A DNA stretch of 64,000 bases, taken from contig NZ_JAXBME010000008.1 in NCBI RefSeq assembly GCF_033963835.1, positions 30,282-94,281 on the forward strand, in the 5' to 3' direction. Every line of letters begins with the position of its first letter. The stretch's first letter is position 1. The translations under genes were made by a program, and so were the position numbers. Below, piece by piece: positions 47,015-56,382 of this stretch. Source of the DNA: Cytobacillus sp. IB215665. GTDB lineage: Bacteria > Bacillota > Bacilli > Bacillales > SM2101. The notes beneath the pieces were generated by a model, which saw only the letters and a program-made list of their open reading frames with translations, was not told where the DNA came from and did no database searches.

Positions 47015-48025
47015 TCAATTATATAACCATTCCATTTTCTTTAAAGATCCTTGCTGGTTTACATACGACATGTAATCATACACTTCTTTAAGAAAATACT
47101 CATACTGCTTTGTTGTTTGTAAGATCGTATCTAAAGCTTTTATATTCCTTTCTTCATTTTCTTGTTTATAATTACGATAATATTCTTCAATACAATCGAA
47201 ATAATGTATCGGAAATAGTAAACGAGCAAACAATATTCTAATAAAAAAAGGAGATAGTTGCTTGGAACGTCCATAATGATAAATAAATTGAGGAATTGTT
47301 CGGTTGTCAAACTTACCAGCTTTAAAATACTGGTGTCTCAACCACTCAGCAACATCTCTTGACGGATGATCAAAAACCCAATCTGTAGGAAACCTTACTA
47401 GCTGTTGATGCGACCATGTATTTTCTGTAAACCGTTGATGGCATACTGTTGCAGAATCTACTGGATATGGTTGTTCATCTAATTCTGTATCAACAAGAAA
47501 CTGAATAGCATTTTCTGTTATACCTAGGTAGTATGGAAATGAGCATAGAAATTTTTCATCAAAAGCATTTAGATTTTCTGCTTTTATTTTTCTCCCCCAG
47601 AATATTTCCATTTGATCAAGTCTTTTTTCCCATAAGTATTTCCACTGTCCAATCCTAGCAGTTCTCGTTACTGAATATGGAAACCCACGACCTATATGAT
47701 GAAATTTGGCAAGTTCCTTTGCTATATGTACTTGTTTTCTGTACGGATAATTTTTATATTGTAACAAAGCATACCTTTGGTCATTAATAAGGGCAAACAA
47801 TAGTTTACTCTTAGAAGGCACGAACGTTGCAGTGAATTGGTCTCCTTTTTGAACAAAATACTTACTAAACTGATCGAGCTCCATTATTTCATCATCTTCA
47901 AGGTGATCAACACGGACTGCAACATAGGACGTACGGTTATTTCTAAGTGATAAGAAACTACCTGGATTTGAAAAGCTCTCATTCACAGATATTCCAAAAA
48001 ATTCATATATTTGCTCTTTGTTCAT
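47015..48025 (-). CDS. yutH: YutH, spore coat-associated protein
   Basis: 336 residues, related to the CotS/YsxE group of kinase-like coat proteins (LAKFHHIGRGFPY, RIGQWKYLWEKRLDQME, HPSRDVAEWLRHQY, ILFARLLFPIHYFD). Kinase catalytic residues are not obvious, as is usual for YutH. GGAG precedes the ATG. A sigma-E-like promoter lies upstream, fitting mother-cell expression. Order yutH-hom is conserved with B. subtilis. Confidence 0.9.
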   Translation of the reverse strand: MNKEQIYEFFGISVNESFSNPGSFLSLRNNRTSYVAVRVDHLEDDEIMELDQFSKYFVQKGDQFTATFVPSKSKLLFALINDQRYALLQYKNYPYRKQVHIAKELAKFHHIGRGFPYSVTRTARIGQWKYLWEKRLDQMEIFWGRKIKAENLNAFDEKFLCSFPYYLGITENAIQFLVDTELDEQPYPVDSATVCHQRFTENTWSHQQLVRFPTDWVFDHPSRDVAEWLRHQYFKAGKFDNRTIPQFIYHYGRSKQLSPFFIRILFARLLFPIHYFDCIEEYYRNYKQENEERNIKALDTILQTTKQYEYFLKEVYDYMSYVNQQGSLKKMEWLYN

Positions 48026-48091
48026 TTTATTCTCCTTTCTTCACTATAATTTAGGCAATTTCATAATGTGATAACTTAGCTAATTTACTTA

Positions 48092-48120
48092 TATGTATGC
48101 TGCTAATTACTTGAATAATC
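48092..48120 (-). promoter_or_regulatory. Sigma-E-like promoter of yutH
   Basis: On the minus strand GATTATT, 14 bases, CATACATA; compare kmATATT-N14-CATACAnT (one mismatch in each element). About 65 bases before the yutH start. Confidence 0.5.
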
Positions 48121-48346
48121 TACAATGCTCCTTTATGATATAGAAAACAATCTGGCAATATTTTTCACATTCTTAACAATGAACTAGTAAAATATAAGAA
48201 AAGTGAGAGCTAGAGCCATCGATGAAAACTTCCATAAAACATGAAGGTTTCTGTTCGTGTATCTCATGGGTAGTGTTAAAAACAACTACATTCAATATGA
48301 GACGCTTAACTGTAAGAAAAAAACACTTAGGAATCAGGTGACTATA

Positions 48347-48844
48347 ATGGAAAATAATAAAAGCAATCAAGTCGAAACGAGCGCTAGAGATCTATTAACT
48401 CAAAGAGGTGTTACAATCGATGATATTGCTGACCTTGTATATTTTCTACAAGTGAAATATCATCCAGATTTAACGAAGCAAGTATGTATAGATAATATTG
48501 AACGTGTTTTATCTAAACGCGAAGTACAAAATGCTATATTGACAGGTATTCAATTAGACATTCTTGCAGAAAAAGGCTTACTTGAAGAACCACTTCTTTC
48601 AACAATCACTGAAGATGAAGGGTTATATGGGGTTGACGAAATACTCGCTTTATCAATTGTCAATGTATATGGTTCAATCGGGTTTACTAACTATGGATAT
48701 ATTGACAAAGAAAAACCTGGCATACTTAAAGATTTAAATGATAAATCCTCAGGGAAATGTCATACATTTTTAGACGATATCGTAGGAGCGATTGCCGCAG
48801 CTGCCTCAAGTCGACTTGCCCACAGATACGCAAACACAGAGTAA
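48347..48844 (+). CDS. yutG: YutG, phosphatidylglycerophosphatase A-family protein
   Basis: 165 residues from the ATG at 48347 (AGGTG seven bases upstream); a longer frame begins at 48257. PgpA-like: DLVYFLQVKYHPDLT near the N-terminus, LYGVDEILALSIVNVYGSIG, and the C-terminal SGKCHTFLDDIVGAIAAAAS with acidic residues expected to bind metal. It lacks obvious membrane helices, unlike E. coli PgpA, which is normal for the YutG branch. Likely dephosphorylates a lipid or small phosphate ester. A small hairpin (AAACTTC / GAAGGTTT, 48226-48250) lies upstream. Confidence 0.85.
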   Translation: MENNKSNQVETSARDLLTQRGVTIDDIADLVYFLQVKYHPDLTKQVCIDNIERVLSKREVQNAILTGIQLDILAEKGLLEEPLLSTITEDEGLYGVDEILALSIVNVYGSIGFTNYGYIDKEKPGILKDLNDKSSGKCHTFLDDIVGAIAAAASSRLAHRYANTE

Positions 48845-48851
48845 TTAGAAA

Positions 48852-49217
48852 AGCGGAAGGTGCCCGCTTATCGATGACAAGCATAAGACAATTCGGATGG
48901 GTGGTTGCTTTTTAACCATCTTGACGGATTGGCTTATGACCTCGAGTCGATGGCACCTGTAGCTAGACATGTAGAAAGGCGGAAGTGCCTTGAACATCCC
49001 CGACAAGCACTGGAGCCATTTCACATGAAGGCGCTTTTTGCCTTCGGATGTAGGGCTGAAGTGACCACGTGAGGGTAGGAGGCGGAGCCGGACATGAAGA
49101 AAGGTGGAAGATGCCGGCTTATCCACGACAAGCATAAGACAATTCGGCTCGAAGTTTACTTTTTAACCATCTTGACGGATTGGCTTATGACCTCAAGTCG
49201 ATGACACTTGGAGCTAA
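48852..49217 (+). repeat. Family B composite repeat: two A-type units flanking one B-type unit
   Basis: Unit A (48852-48968) and A' (49103-49217) share CAAGCATAAGACAATTCGG, CTTTTTAACCATCTTGACGG and ATTGGCTTATGACCTC. In A the outer arms AGGTGCC / GGCACCT and inner arms CATAAG / CTTATG can pair, so each unit folds as a hairpin. The middle unit (48975-49096) differs: GGAAGTGCCTTGAACATCCC, GACAAGCACTGGAGCC, GGGCTGAAGTGACC and GGACATGAAGAAAGG. GC content is clearly above the surroundings. Similar intergenic repeats are common in Bacillaceae; I know no function for them. Reading frames across it are not genes. Confidence 0.85.
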
Positions 49218-49305
49218 ATGTGTAAGCTTGTTCCCCACTGCTGAAGTGCTATTATTGGAACTTTTTTTATAAATTCTCGTCTAATTGGATATAGGGGGTA
49301 TCCAT

Positions 49306-49683
49306 ATGAGTGTACAAAGATTATTCATTGTTTTAATAATATTGCTCCTATTTATTATGACAGGCTGTGCTACAACCGAAGTAACAATTGACAGTATTGA
49401 TGCAGAAGAAGTCTTAACCTTAGACCCTAAGGCTGACATTTTTCAGTTTGATGGGGTTATCTACGCAACTAAAATTGACTGGGTAGAGGAATTATCATTA
49501 ACAAAGGATGTTCAAATCGGTGAAATAAAAGAAAGAAATGATACTAATACAGATTTTAACAATAAAATGTCGGATAAACTTCCTATCGGAGCAAAGATTT
49601 TCTCAACCAAAGAAAGAGGAGATATTTTACTTGTTGAAACCGAAGAAGCAACCTTGAAATACCTTGCAATCGTTGAAGGTTAA
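49306..49683 (+). CDS. Small lipoprotein of unknown function
   Basis: 125 residues from ATG 49306, five bases after AGGGGGTATC. Lipoprotein signal peptide (IVLIILLLFIMTGC). The mature part is acidic beta-rich sequence (ADIFQFDGVIYATKIDWVEE, GEIKERNDTNTDFNN, LPIGAKIFSTKERGDILLVE), which resembles small Bacillus lipoproteins of unknown role. Own terminator. No family assigned. Confidence 0.75.
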   Translation: MSVQRLFIVLIILLLFIMTGCATTEVTIDSIDAEEVLTLDPKADIFQFDGVIYATKIDWVEELSLTKDVQIGEIKERNDTNTDFNNKMSDKLPIGAKIFSTKERGDILLVETEEATLKYLAIVEG

Positions 49684-49733
49684 TACCGTGCATGAGTAAA
49701 AAAATTCACGACCAAATGTGTTAAGAATTGAAT

Positions 49734-49785
49734 GCACGCCAAATTGTTAAACAGCATCTAACAATTTGACGTGCAGTTTTTATGC
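49734..49785 (+). terminator. Terminator of the small lipoprotein gene
   Basis: Long stem GCACG(C)CAAATTGTTA / TAACAATTTG(A)CGTGC, then AGTTTTTATG. Confidence 0.9.
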
Positions 49786-49898
49786 GTTGTATATATTTTA
49801 TTACGATGTTAATTGAACATTTTGCGGTAAATTTAAATTGTTAATTTTCCTCGACAATAACTAAATTGCTTAATGAAAGATCGTCCGCTTTTGCCGAA

Positions 49899-50672
49899 TT
49901 AAATATATTCCATCCATTCTTCTAAAGTATTGATGACGTGTGTTGGCTGCTGCTTATACCCTTTTAATAATTCCTTAGTCGTCACACCAGTATGAACTAA
50001 TAACGTATCCATACCAGCATTCATACCTGCTAGAATATCTGTATCGTAATTATCCCCAACCATCAAAGTATTTTCTTTAGCCACACCAAGTACTTTTAGG
50101 GCTTGGTCTACAATTATTTTTTCTGGTTTACCTATAAAGATTGGATCAACTTGAGTTGAAACAGTAATAACAGATGTTAGTGAACCATTACCTGGTAATA
50201 ACCCTCTCTCAGTTGGGATCGCAATATCACCATTTGTTGAAATAAAAGTGGCTCCATCTCTTACTGCAAGACAACCTAATGCAAGTTTCTCATAATTAAT
50301 ACTTCGATCAATCCCTACTACAACAAAATCAGGTTTGTTATCCTTTAATTCGATTCCTTGATCAGTTAATGCTGTTTGAATTCCTTCCTCTCCTATTACG
50401 TATGCACTGGCATGCTCTTTTTGTTCTGATATGTAGTTAGCCGTTGCCATACTAGTCGTAAAAACCTGCTCTTCTGTAGCCGGTATATCAAAATCTCTAA
50501 GCTTTTGTGCTACTTGTGCTGGCGTTCGAGAAGAATTATTCGTTACAAATAAATAGGGAATATTATTGTTATATAATTTTTTTACAAAATCACTCGCTGC
50601 ATCAATTTTATCTTTTCCCCTATACATCGTTCCATCTAAATCAATTAAATAGCCTTCATATTTCTTTAACAT
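49899..50672 (-). CDS. yutF: YutF, NagD-like HAD phosphatase (subfamily IIA)
   Basis: 257 residues. HAD motifs: GYLIDLDGTMYRG (nucleophile Asp), YLFVTNNSSRTP (motif II) and LMVGDNYDTDILAGMNAGMD (motif IV); the C2 cap between is typical of IIA. GKPEKIIVDQAL carries the Lys. Dephosphorylates small sugar or nucleotide phosphates. Monocistronic, near yutE and yutG as in B. subtilis. Confidence 0.94.
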   Translation of the reverse strand: MLKKYEGYLIDLDGTMYRGKDKIDAASDFVKKLYNNNIPYLFVTNNSSRTPAQVAQKLRDFDIPATEEQVFTTSMATANYISEQKEHASAYVIGEEGIQTALTDQGIELKDNKPDFVVVGIDRSINYEKLALGCLAVRDGATFISTNGDIAIPTERGLLPGNGSLTSVITVSTQVDPIFIGKPEKIIVDQALKVLGVAKENTLMVGDNYDTDILAGMNAGMDTLLVHTGVTTKELLKGYKQQPTHVINTLEEWMEYI

Positions 50673-50721
50673 GTTACACTCTCCTAAATAGTCATTGTGC
50701 TTTCTTATCTTATCAAAAAAA

Positions 50722-50748
50722 ACACTTTCTATAAAAAATAGAAAGCGT
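50722..50748 (-). terminator. Terminator of the SufR-like regulator gene
   Basis: On the minus strand CGCTTTCTA / TAGAAAGTG then TTTTTTTT. Confidence 0.88.
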
Positions 50749-50753
50749 TTACT

Positions 50754-51398
50754 TTATTTTTTTATATTTTCTGATGGCTTTTTTACTTCGTAACGGCAAT
50801 AATCATCGCCTTTTGCTAAACAAGAGCATGCAGTCACATCAGTTTTAAGTACATCTTTAAATAGTTGTAATTCACAAGCACATGCTTGTTCATAGTGCTC
50901 AGCAACTTCGGAAATGGGACAATTAAATTCGTTAATGTAAAATACGTCATCGTCTTTTTGTTCAATTTCTGCCATATATCCATTTTCATTTTGAATAGAA
51001 GCAAGTTCGTTAATTTTTTCCTCAAATGTTTTATTATTCAATCGAGCATCATATCTTTTCGTCAATCGTTCTAATCTATTTTGGAAAAGTTGATGAATCA
51101 TTTCTTGTCCGCCCATTTTATGAATATCTTCTAAAAATTCTAAGGTAACTGATTTATAATTTCGAGGAAATAGTTCTTCACCTTTAGCTGATAATTGATA
51201 GACATGTATAGGTCTACCAATCGCTTGACGTACAAGTGTAGATTGTATATATAAATCTCTTTCTAATGTATTTAAGTGTCTTCTAACAGCCATTTCTGTT
51301 ATTCCAAGCTCATTAGCAAGTTCAATAACAGTCAGTCGCTTTTTAAATTTAAGCAACCTTAAAATTTCATCACGTGTTGAAGAGGATTTATTTTGCAT
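50754..51398 (-). CDS. SufR-like winged-helix regulator with cysteine cluster
   Basis: 214 residues. DeoR/ArsR-like HTH at the N-terminus (RDEILRLLKFKKRLTVIELA, ELGITEMAVRRHLNTLERD), a middle domain, and C-terminal cysteines arranged as in the SufR family: FNCPISEVAEHYEQACACEL and VTACSCLAKGDDYCRYEV. Family members hold an Fe-S cluster and control Fe-S assembly genes. The fold call is good; the target here is unknown. Context includes several Fe-S genes (yutM, yutI, lipA) within 13 kb. Confidence 0.8.
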   Translation of the reverse strand: MQNKSSSTRDEILRLLKFKKRLTVIELANELGITEMAVRRHLNTLERDLYIQSTLVRQAIGRPIHVYQLSAKGEELFPRNYKSVTLEFLEDIHKMGGQEMIHQLFQNRLERLTKRYDARLNNKTFEEKINELASIQNENGYMAEIEQKDDDVFYINEFNCPISEVAEHYEQACACELQLFKDVLKTDVTACSCLAKGDDYCRYEVKKPSENIKK

Positions 51399-51484
51399 GT
51401 ACTTTCACCATCCTCTTCTTATTGTATACGATTTTACATGTTATAACAATTAATACGTTGCAAACAGCAGGCTAGCATAGCATG

Positions 51485-51928
51485 CTATCGTTCACTTCTA
51501 AAAGCTGATACTGGACCTAATTCATTAGCTAAATAGTTTAGAACAGACGACGAAAATGTTTTAATACAGGCTATGTTTTTCTGTACTTCAGCTATTAATT
51601 GTTTATGGTTTATATGTAAATAATCATGGACAACCATTTTACGGTAACGAATTATATTTTTAAGTGCCTCACCATCATCTTTGGAAACGACTTTTTCATC
51701 AATTAATATATCTATTATATCTTCATAACTTCCTGGGTCTCGCATAATGAATCCATCAATGATTAAATTACCTACATCTAACACCGATTCAATCATAATA
51801 TGTACTATTCGTTCCAATGCCAATTGTTCAATTTGCCCATTGAATGTTTTTTTACTTTCAATTAATTGGACATGATCATCTAAAAAGACTAATGTTGCTT
51901 CTATTTTTTGTCTATCAACAAAATACAT
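51485..51928 (-). CDS. yutE: YutE, DUF86/HepT-like HEPN protein
   Basis: 147 residues, all helical. HEPN motif R-x-x-x-x-H in IIRYRKMVVHDYLHIN, which in HepT toxins is the RNase or modified site; LALERIVHIMIESVLDVGNL is the conserved second helix. In toxin-antitoxin pairs a MntA nucleotidyltransferase accompanies HepT; none is adjacent, which is also true for yutE in B. subtilis, so it is probably a housekeeping orphan. Confidence 0.9.
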   Translation of the reverse strand: MYFVDRQKIEATLVFLDDHVQLIESKKTFNGQIEQLALERIVHIMIESVLDVGNLIIDGFIMRDPGSYEDIIDILIDEKVVSKDDGEALKNIIRYRKMVVHDYLHINHKQLIAEVQKNIACIKTFSSSVLNYLANELGPVSAFRSER

Positions 51929-52094
51929 ATGAGTCTCCTTTCAACTTACAAACTTGCACTTATTTACCCTTATTCTACCACATCATAAGATCCGATATTG
52001 TTGCTGCTTCCCTCCTAAATGTTCAGATACTCATAAGAAAGTTGCGTGGTTGATTCATACGATATAATATACTAATAGTAAGGAGGGGGTACAT

Positions 52095-52361
52095 ATGAGT
52101 GAACGTTTCTTTTTATATGATGAAACTGCACAAACAACAACAAGATTTGTGAGCTTCATGGGAGAGCATCAGCGTTTTGATTTGGCAATTATTAAATCAG
52201 ATAAATATTACGGTAAGCACCTTGTCTTAAACTTACTAAGTAATAAATTTGCTATTATAGGTCAAGACGATTTGGATGAGCCTGGGTTTCTTGAGGGGGC
52301 TTATCAGCTTAGTGAAGAAGACGCACATGAGTTGCGCTCATTTTTAGAAGAGATTGTATAA
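52095..52361 (+). CDS. DUF3055 family protein
   Basis: 88 residues. FLYDETAQTTTRFVSFMGEH, FDLAIIKSDKYYGKHLVLNL and FAIIGQDDLDEPGFLEGAYQ fit the small DUF3055 family of Bacillus and Staphylococcus, predicted soluble. GGAGGGGG lies just before the ATG. Function unknown. Confidence 0.85.
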   Translation: MSERFFLYDETAQTTTRFVSFMGEHQRFDLAIIKSDKYYGKHLVLNLLSNKFAIIGQDDLDEPGFLEGAYQLSEEDAHELRSFLEEIV

Positions 52362-52442
52362 TTCAGTCTGTTTACTGGGAATAATACCAATAGATTTAAC
52401 TTTAAGCTGTTGGTATTATTCCAAAAAGTAGGTGTAATCATC

Positions 52443-52694
52443 ATGAATAATAATCAGAATGAATCTTACTCAGATTTTAAAAATGTTGAAGCAATGAAAA
52501 ATTATATAGTCCCAGAACAACTCCCTGAAGGTCCTTATGGCTCACCTCGGGGACAAGAAGAGCGAGTTGAGAATAAAAGCTCCTCATGGGAGCCAAGTCA
52601 ACGTTATTATAGTGCATTTAACTATGAGGTTAAATCACTACATCATGATATTCCTCGCAAATTTCCTGGTGCACACCCTCCACATGACAAATAA
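52443..52694 (+). CDS. Small conserved Bacillus protein (probably DUF3905)
   Basis: 83 residues from ATG 52443 (AGGTG upstream). Hydrophilic, low complexity, likely unstructured: SDFKNVEAMKNYIVPEQLPE, GPYGSPRGQEERVENKSS and a Pro/His tail DIPRKFPGAHPPH. I recall this form from small cytosolic proteins of Bacillus; the DUF number is from memory. Follows the DUF3055 gene after 80 bases. Confidence 0.7.
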   Translation: MNNNQNESYSDFKNVEAMKNYIVPEQLPEGPYGSPRGQEERVENKSSSWEPSQRYYSAFNYEVKSLHHDIPRKFPGAHPPHDK

Positions 52695-52780
52695 AGTGCT
52701 CATGTGTTATGACAAACTCTTGTCATAAACTTTGTTTTCTATTTTTTACAATATCACAAAGCTAGGACTTTTAAACAAAG

Positions 52781-52878
52781 GGCCTTACAAACTTTGTTGC
52801 TTTTTCACTTACTTTGAACAACTGATGTGTACGATATGATTTTTATAGATTTTTGCAACAATTAATGGGAAAACAGCC
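52781..52878 (-). repeat. Family A repeat (copy 11, inverted)
   Basis: Reads on the minus strand: GGCTGTTTTCCCATTAATTG then TTGC at one end and AGCAACAAAGTTTGTAAGGC at the other. It is the clearest copy in the opposite orientation. A second CAAACTTTGTT-like stretch nearby (52731) may be a remnant. Confidence 0.78.
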
Positions 52879-52930
52879 TAAACAAAAGGTATAACTTAAG
52901 GCTAGTTGTATGTTGATCTCTAATACTAGC

Positions 52931-53215
52931 TTACTTTTTTTTATTCTTTACTTTTCTCAATACAAAATACGCACAGCCAAAATTACAATATTCAAATAAA
53001 TACTCTGAAATTGAACTAATCTTTGTATCAAATGTCGCTTTTTGATTTTGATCTTCAAAAAAGCCTCGTAACCTTAATTGATTATAGCCCCAATCCCCTA
53101 CTATGTAGTCATACTTATTTAAAATATCTGAATATCTTGCTCGGAAATCCTCTTCTTTAAATCCATCTTTTATATTTTCGACTAATTCAAAACAATGGTT
53201 ATTAATACAAATCAT
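52931..53215 (-). CDS. yutD: YutD, DUF1027 protein
   Basis: 94 residues. NHCFELVENIKDGF, KYDYIVGDWGYNQLRLRGFF and YCNFGCAYFVLRKV match YutD of B. subtilis nearly throughout. Soluble; function unknown. Divergent from the yutC gene, as in relatives. Confidence 0.93.
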   Translation of the reverse strand: MICINNHCFELVENIKDGFKEEDFRARYSDILNKYDYIVGDWGYNQLRLRGFFEDQNQKATFDTKISSISEYLFEYCNFGCAYFVLRKVKNKKK

Positions 53216-53343
53216 TATATATACCTCCGCAGAAAAAGAAGTTCTTACCTTATTTTTACCATAAAAATTCTAGAATTACCATTCGATTACTCTAATAAAA
53301 CTGTTTCAATTGCACAATGTTAGTATATGAGGAGGTGTTTGAA

Positions 53344-53961
53344 TTGAACAAAACGATGATACTGCTAGTCAGCATATCGAGTGCTTTTTATTTAACAGCT
53401 TGTGCAACCAATGCAGAAGAAAAACAAGCACTTTATGAAAGAAACGGTACAACAGTTAATGTTACAGATCGTAACGATTTATATAATGAAACAAACTTGA
53501 GAAACGATAGAGAGCCAACTCGTTATGGATATGTGAGACATCAGAAAAACCCTATACCTGGAAAAGATACAACATATGATCAGATGGCAAAATTAGATAA
53601 AGAACAAGCAGCTGACGTAATTGGTAAGTTATGCACTCAGCTACCGAACGTTTCAGATGTAGCCACACTCGTAACTGATGAAGAAGTATTAATCGCTTAT
53701 CAAACTGAATCAGATGATAGAGATTTGACTGCCGAGCAAGTCAAGAGAACTGCAACATCAGTTGTTCCAGGGTACTACGATATTATTGTTGCAGATAATC
53801 TAGAAATAAGCAAAGAAATTGAAAGGTATGGAGCCTTAGACGCATCTAATAGTAGAATTGATCAATCACTTAAAGAAACCATTAAGAAAATGTTGACATA
53901 TCCTCAAGGAACAGACTTTAATTCTAACAAATTGACAACTCCAAATATGATGTCAAAATAA
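53344..53961 (+). CDS. yutC: YutC, YhcN/YlaJ-family sporulation lipoprotein
   Basis: 205 residues from TTG at 53344, six bases after AGGAGGTG. Lipoprotein signal with LTAC. The YhcN/YlaJ domain follows (about 90-190: AADVIGKLCTQLPNVSDVAT, EEVLIAYQTESDDRDLTAEQ, VPGYYDIIVADN). Such lipoproteins are found at the forespore/inner spore membrane. Between yutD and lipA as in B. subtilis. Confidence 0.87.
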   Translation: MNKTMILLVSISSAFYLTACATNAEEKQALYERNGTTVNVTDRNDLYNETNLRNDREPTRYGYVRHQKNPIPGKDTTYDQMAKLDKEQAADVIGKLCTQLPNVSDVATLVTDEEVLIAYQTESDDRDLTAEQVKRTATSVVPGYYDIIVADNLEISKEIERYGALDASNSRIDQSLKETIKKMLTYPQGTDFNSNKLTTPNMMSK

Positions 53962-53976
53962 AGTTCATTAAACACT

Positions 53977-54006
53977 AAAGTCCAGCATTGTAGCTGGACT
54001 TCTTTT
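53977..54006 (+). terminator. Bidirectional terminator between yutC and lipA
   Basis: AAGTCCAGC / GCTGGACTT with a 6-base loop, then CTTTT; convergent genes on both sides. Confidence 0.9.
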
Positions 54007-54015
54007 AGAAAATAT

Positions 54016-54924
54016 TTATGCTTCCTGTGCTTTCTTTGCTGCTGCATTAACTTGTTCATCAGCATGATATGAAGAACGAACAAGCGGGCCTGACTCACAA
54101 TGACTAAAACCTTTACTTAACGCAATTTCTTTAAATTCAGCAAATTCATCAGGGTGATAATATTTTACAACAGGTAAATGACTCTTTGAAGGTTGTAAAT
54201 ATTGACCAATTGTAAGAATATCAACTTGATTTTCTCGTAAATCATCCATAGCCTCTATAAGATCTTCCTTCGTTTCGCCTAAACCAATCATAATACTTGA
54301 CTTAGTTGGAATATCTGGCTGCATTTCTTTCGCTCTTCTTAAAAATTCTAAAGAACGCTCATATTTTGCTCTAGCCCTTACTCGATCAGATAATCGCTTA
54401 ACTGTTTCAATGTTATGATTTAATATATCGGGACGTGCATCCATTAATGTTTTCAAATTATCATATTTTCCTCCCATATCTGAAGGGAGCACCTCTATAG
54501 ATGTAAGTGGGCTTTTCCTTCTAATAGCCCGAACAGTTTCTGCAAACACTTCACTTCCACCATCTTTTAAATCATCACGTGCAACAGCTGTAACGACCAC
54601 ATGCTTTAAATTCATTAACTGGACAGAATCAGCTACACGTTCAGGCTCTTGCCAGTCAAGCTCTGTAGGTAAGCCTGTTTTTACTGCACAAAAACGACAC
54701 GCTCTCGTACATATATCTCCTAAAATCATAAATGTCGCCGTTCTTCGCTCAGCCCAACATTCGTGTATATTTGGGCACTTCGCTTCCTCACATACAGTAT
54801 GTAGCTTCTTTTCTCGCATCATTTTTTTAAGGCCTGTATAATTTTCGTTCGTATTTAATTTTATTTTAAGCCATTCAGGTTTACGTTTATATTCTTGTTT
54901 GTTAGCCAATTTTATCAACTCCAA
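54016..54924 (-). CDS. lipA: Lipoyl synthase
   Basis: 302 residues. Radical SAM enzyme with the auxiliary cluster motif [13 protein letters not shown] and the SAM cluster [34 protein letters not shown] and the C-terminal [14 protein letters not shown] supply the serine ligand. Inserts sulfurs at C6 and C8 of octanoyl chains on lipoyl-dependent proteins. Confidence 0.97.
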   Translation of the reverse strand: MELIKLANKQEYKRKPEWLKIKLNTNENYTGLKKMMREKKLHTVCEEAKCPNIHECWAERRTATFMILGDICTRACRFCAVKTGLPTELDWQEPERVADSVQLMNLKHVVVTAVARDDLKDGGSEVFAETVRAIRRKSPLTSIEVLPSDMGGKYDNLKTLMDARPDILNHNIETVKRLSDRVRARAKYERSLEFLRRAKEMQPDIPTKSSIMIGLGETKEDLIEAMDDLRENQVDILTIGQYLQPSKSHLPVVKYYHPDEFAEFKEIALSKGFSHCESGPLVRSSYHADEQVNAAAKKAQEA

Positions 54925-54984
54925 TTTATAGCTATCTTCTTAATTATATATCCAAACAATGTGTGTATCCAAATTTCAAGCTTT

Positions 54985-55108
54985 ATGCATTGATTATTTC
55001 TTGTAGCACAAAGATGCATATCCCACTAGTTCATGACAATTTATTAAATTTCAACTAGCTGTAGTTTACAAATGAGCAACAAAGTGTAAACAAAAAAGCC
55101 TCATCCAA
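54985..55108 (+). repeat. Family A repeat (copy 12, diverged)
   Basis: Left half GCATTGATTATTTCTTGTAG without the GGCT end; right end GAGCAACAAAGTGTAAACAA followed by AAAAGCC. The rest of the 460-base lipA-lytH gap holds a hairpin at 55206-55238 (CTTAGCTAC / GTAGCTAAG). Confidence 0.6.
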
Positions 55109-55386
55109 TGTTATTTCTTCTGTCACTTTACCACATTTCTCAAGAAACGAACAAGAAAAAAGAATTACCAAGAATTTCTACTCGATTTTTATTATTAAAA
55201 TACTACTTAGCTACAAACTAACATTAAGTAGCTAAGAGATGGGATCAAAAGGGCTTCACGAACAGAATTAACATGAGGACGCTTAGCTTAAAGCGCTCAA
55301 GTATGTGCGGTAATGGATATGAGTGATAAAGCAAACAAACTCAAATTTTTTTCCTCACTTTTCAACACCTTTAATAGAAGGGAGAA

Positions 55387-56382
55387 ATGAATTTCGTGCA
55401 ACGTATTTATATGGTATTATTAATCATTTTTGCAATCCTTTTTACTGAAACATATGTCGTTCATGCTGAGGAAAAAAATGTACAACAAACTTACAGTGAA
55501 CGAATGGGACTTTACAAAAAGTTCCAAGCAGTCACACAAATCCCGTGGTATTATTTGGCTGCTGTTGATCAATATGAACGTAATGTACGACGAATTAGGC
55601 GGGACATACCTGATGACGAAGGGATAATAGGTATTTATATCAATTCAGATATGTGGGCAGGTCCATTAAATCCAAACAAAACTGATCAAGATATTTATTC
55701 CATTCAATTATTTGGCGGCATAGGAATGGACGGAGATGGTGACGGATTAGCTGATCAGCAAAACGGGGAAGATGTTCTATATACCTTTACTCAACACTTT
55801 TTAGCTAGTGGAACAGATCATGAAAGTATCAAAATAGCATTGTGGGATTATTATAAACGTGATATATCAGTCGATGTAATATTAAGTCATGCCAAATTGT
55901 ATCAAACATATGGAAAACTAGATCTTACTCAACACGCATTTCCAGTATCTTTAAATAGTAATTACAGTTATAGAAGTACTTGGGGATACGCTAGGAGTTG
56001 GGGAGGAAGGCGAAGCCACGAAGGAACTGATATTTTTGCAAATTATGGAACACCCGTACGCTCTACATGTTATGGGGTTGTTGAAATCAAGGGGTGGAAT
56101 AGGCTCGGTGGCTGGAGAATAGGAATTCGTGACATTTCTAATACGTATCATTATTACGCACATTTAAATGGTTTTGCAGATAATATTAAGGTTGGCCAAG
56201 TTGTAGAGCCTGGTCAGGTCATCGGCTCTGTCGGTAGCACAGGTTATGGACCACCAGGAACTGCTGGGAAATTCCCACCCCATTTGCATTATGGAATGTA
56301 TAAAGACAATGGAAATATCGAATGGTCATTTGATCCATATCCACATTTAAAAGCATGGGAACGACAAGAACGAAATAAGTAA
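55387..56382 (+). CDS. lytH: LytH, sporulation L-Ala-D-Glu peptidoglycan endopeptidase (M23)
   Basis: 331 residues. Signal peptide (1-27), a spore-specific N-terminal domain (about 30-185: QIPWYYLAAVDQYERNVRRI, PDDEGIIGIYINSDMWAGPL), and an M23 domain (about 200-320) with the zinc ligands in GRRSHEGTDIFANYGTPV and FPPHLHYGMY. LytH cuts cortex stem peptides to leave L-alanine side chains. GGGAGAAATGAATTTC carries the start: GAAGGGAG precedes ATG 55387. I found no convincing sigma-K promoter upstream, although B. subtilis lytH has one. Confidence 0.94.
   Translation: MNFVQRIYMVLLIIFAILFTETYVVHAEEKNVQQTYSERMGLYKKFQAVTQIPWYYLAAVDQYERNVRRIRRDIPDDEGIIGIYINSDMWAGPLNPNKTDQDIYSIQLFGGIGMDGDGDGLADQQNGEDVLYTFTQHFLASGTDHESIKIALWDYYKRDISVDVILSHAKLYQTYGKLDLTQHAFPVSLNSNYSYRSTWGYARSWGGRRSHEGTDIFANYGTPVRSTCYGVVEIKGWNRLGGWRIGIRDISNTYHYYAHLNGFADNIKVGQVVEPGQVIGSVGSTGYGPPGTAGKFPPHLHYGMYKDNGNIEWSFDPYPHLKAWERQERNK

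Noticed and set aside
48845..49135. 96-residue reading frame on the minus strand downstream of yutG
   Set aside because: It is made of family B repeat sequence and has no protein-like conservation or binding site.
51485..51928. HepT/MntA toxin-antitoxin system
   Set aside because: The HEPN motif is present, but there is no adjacent nucleotidyltransferase; yutE is an orphan housekeeping gene in related bacteria as well.
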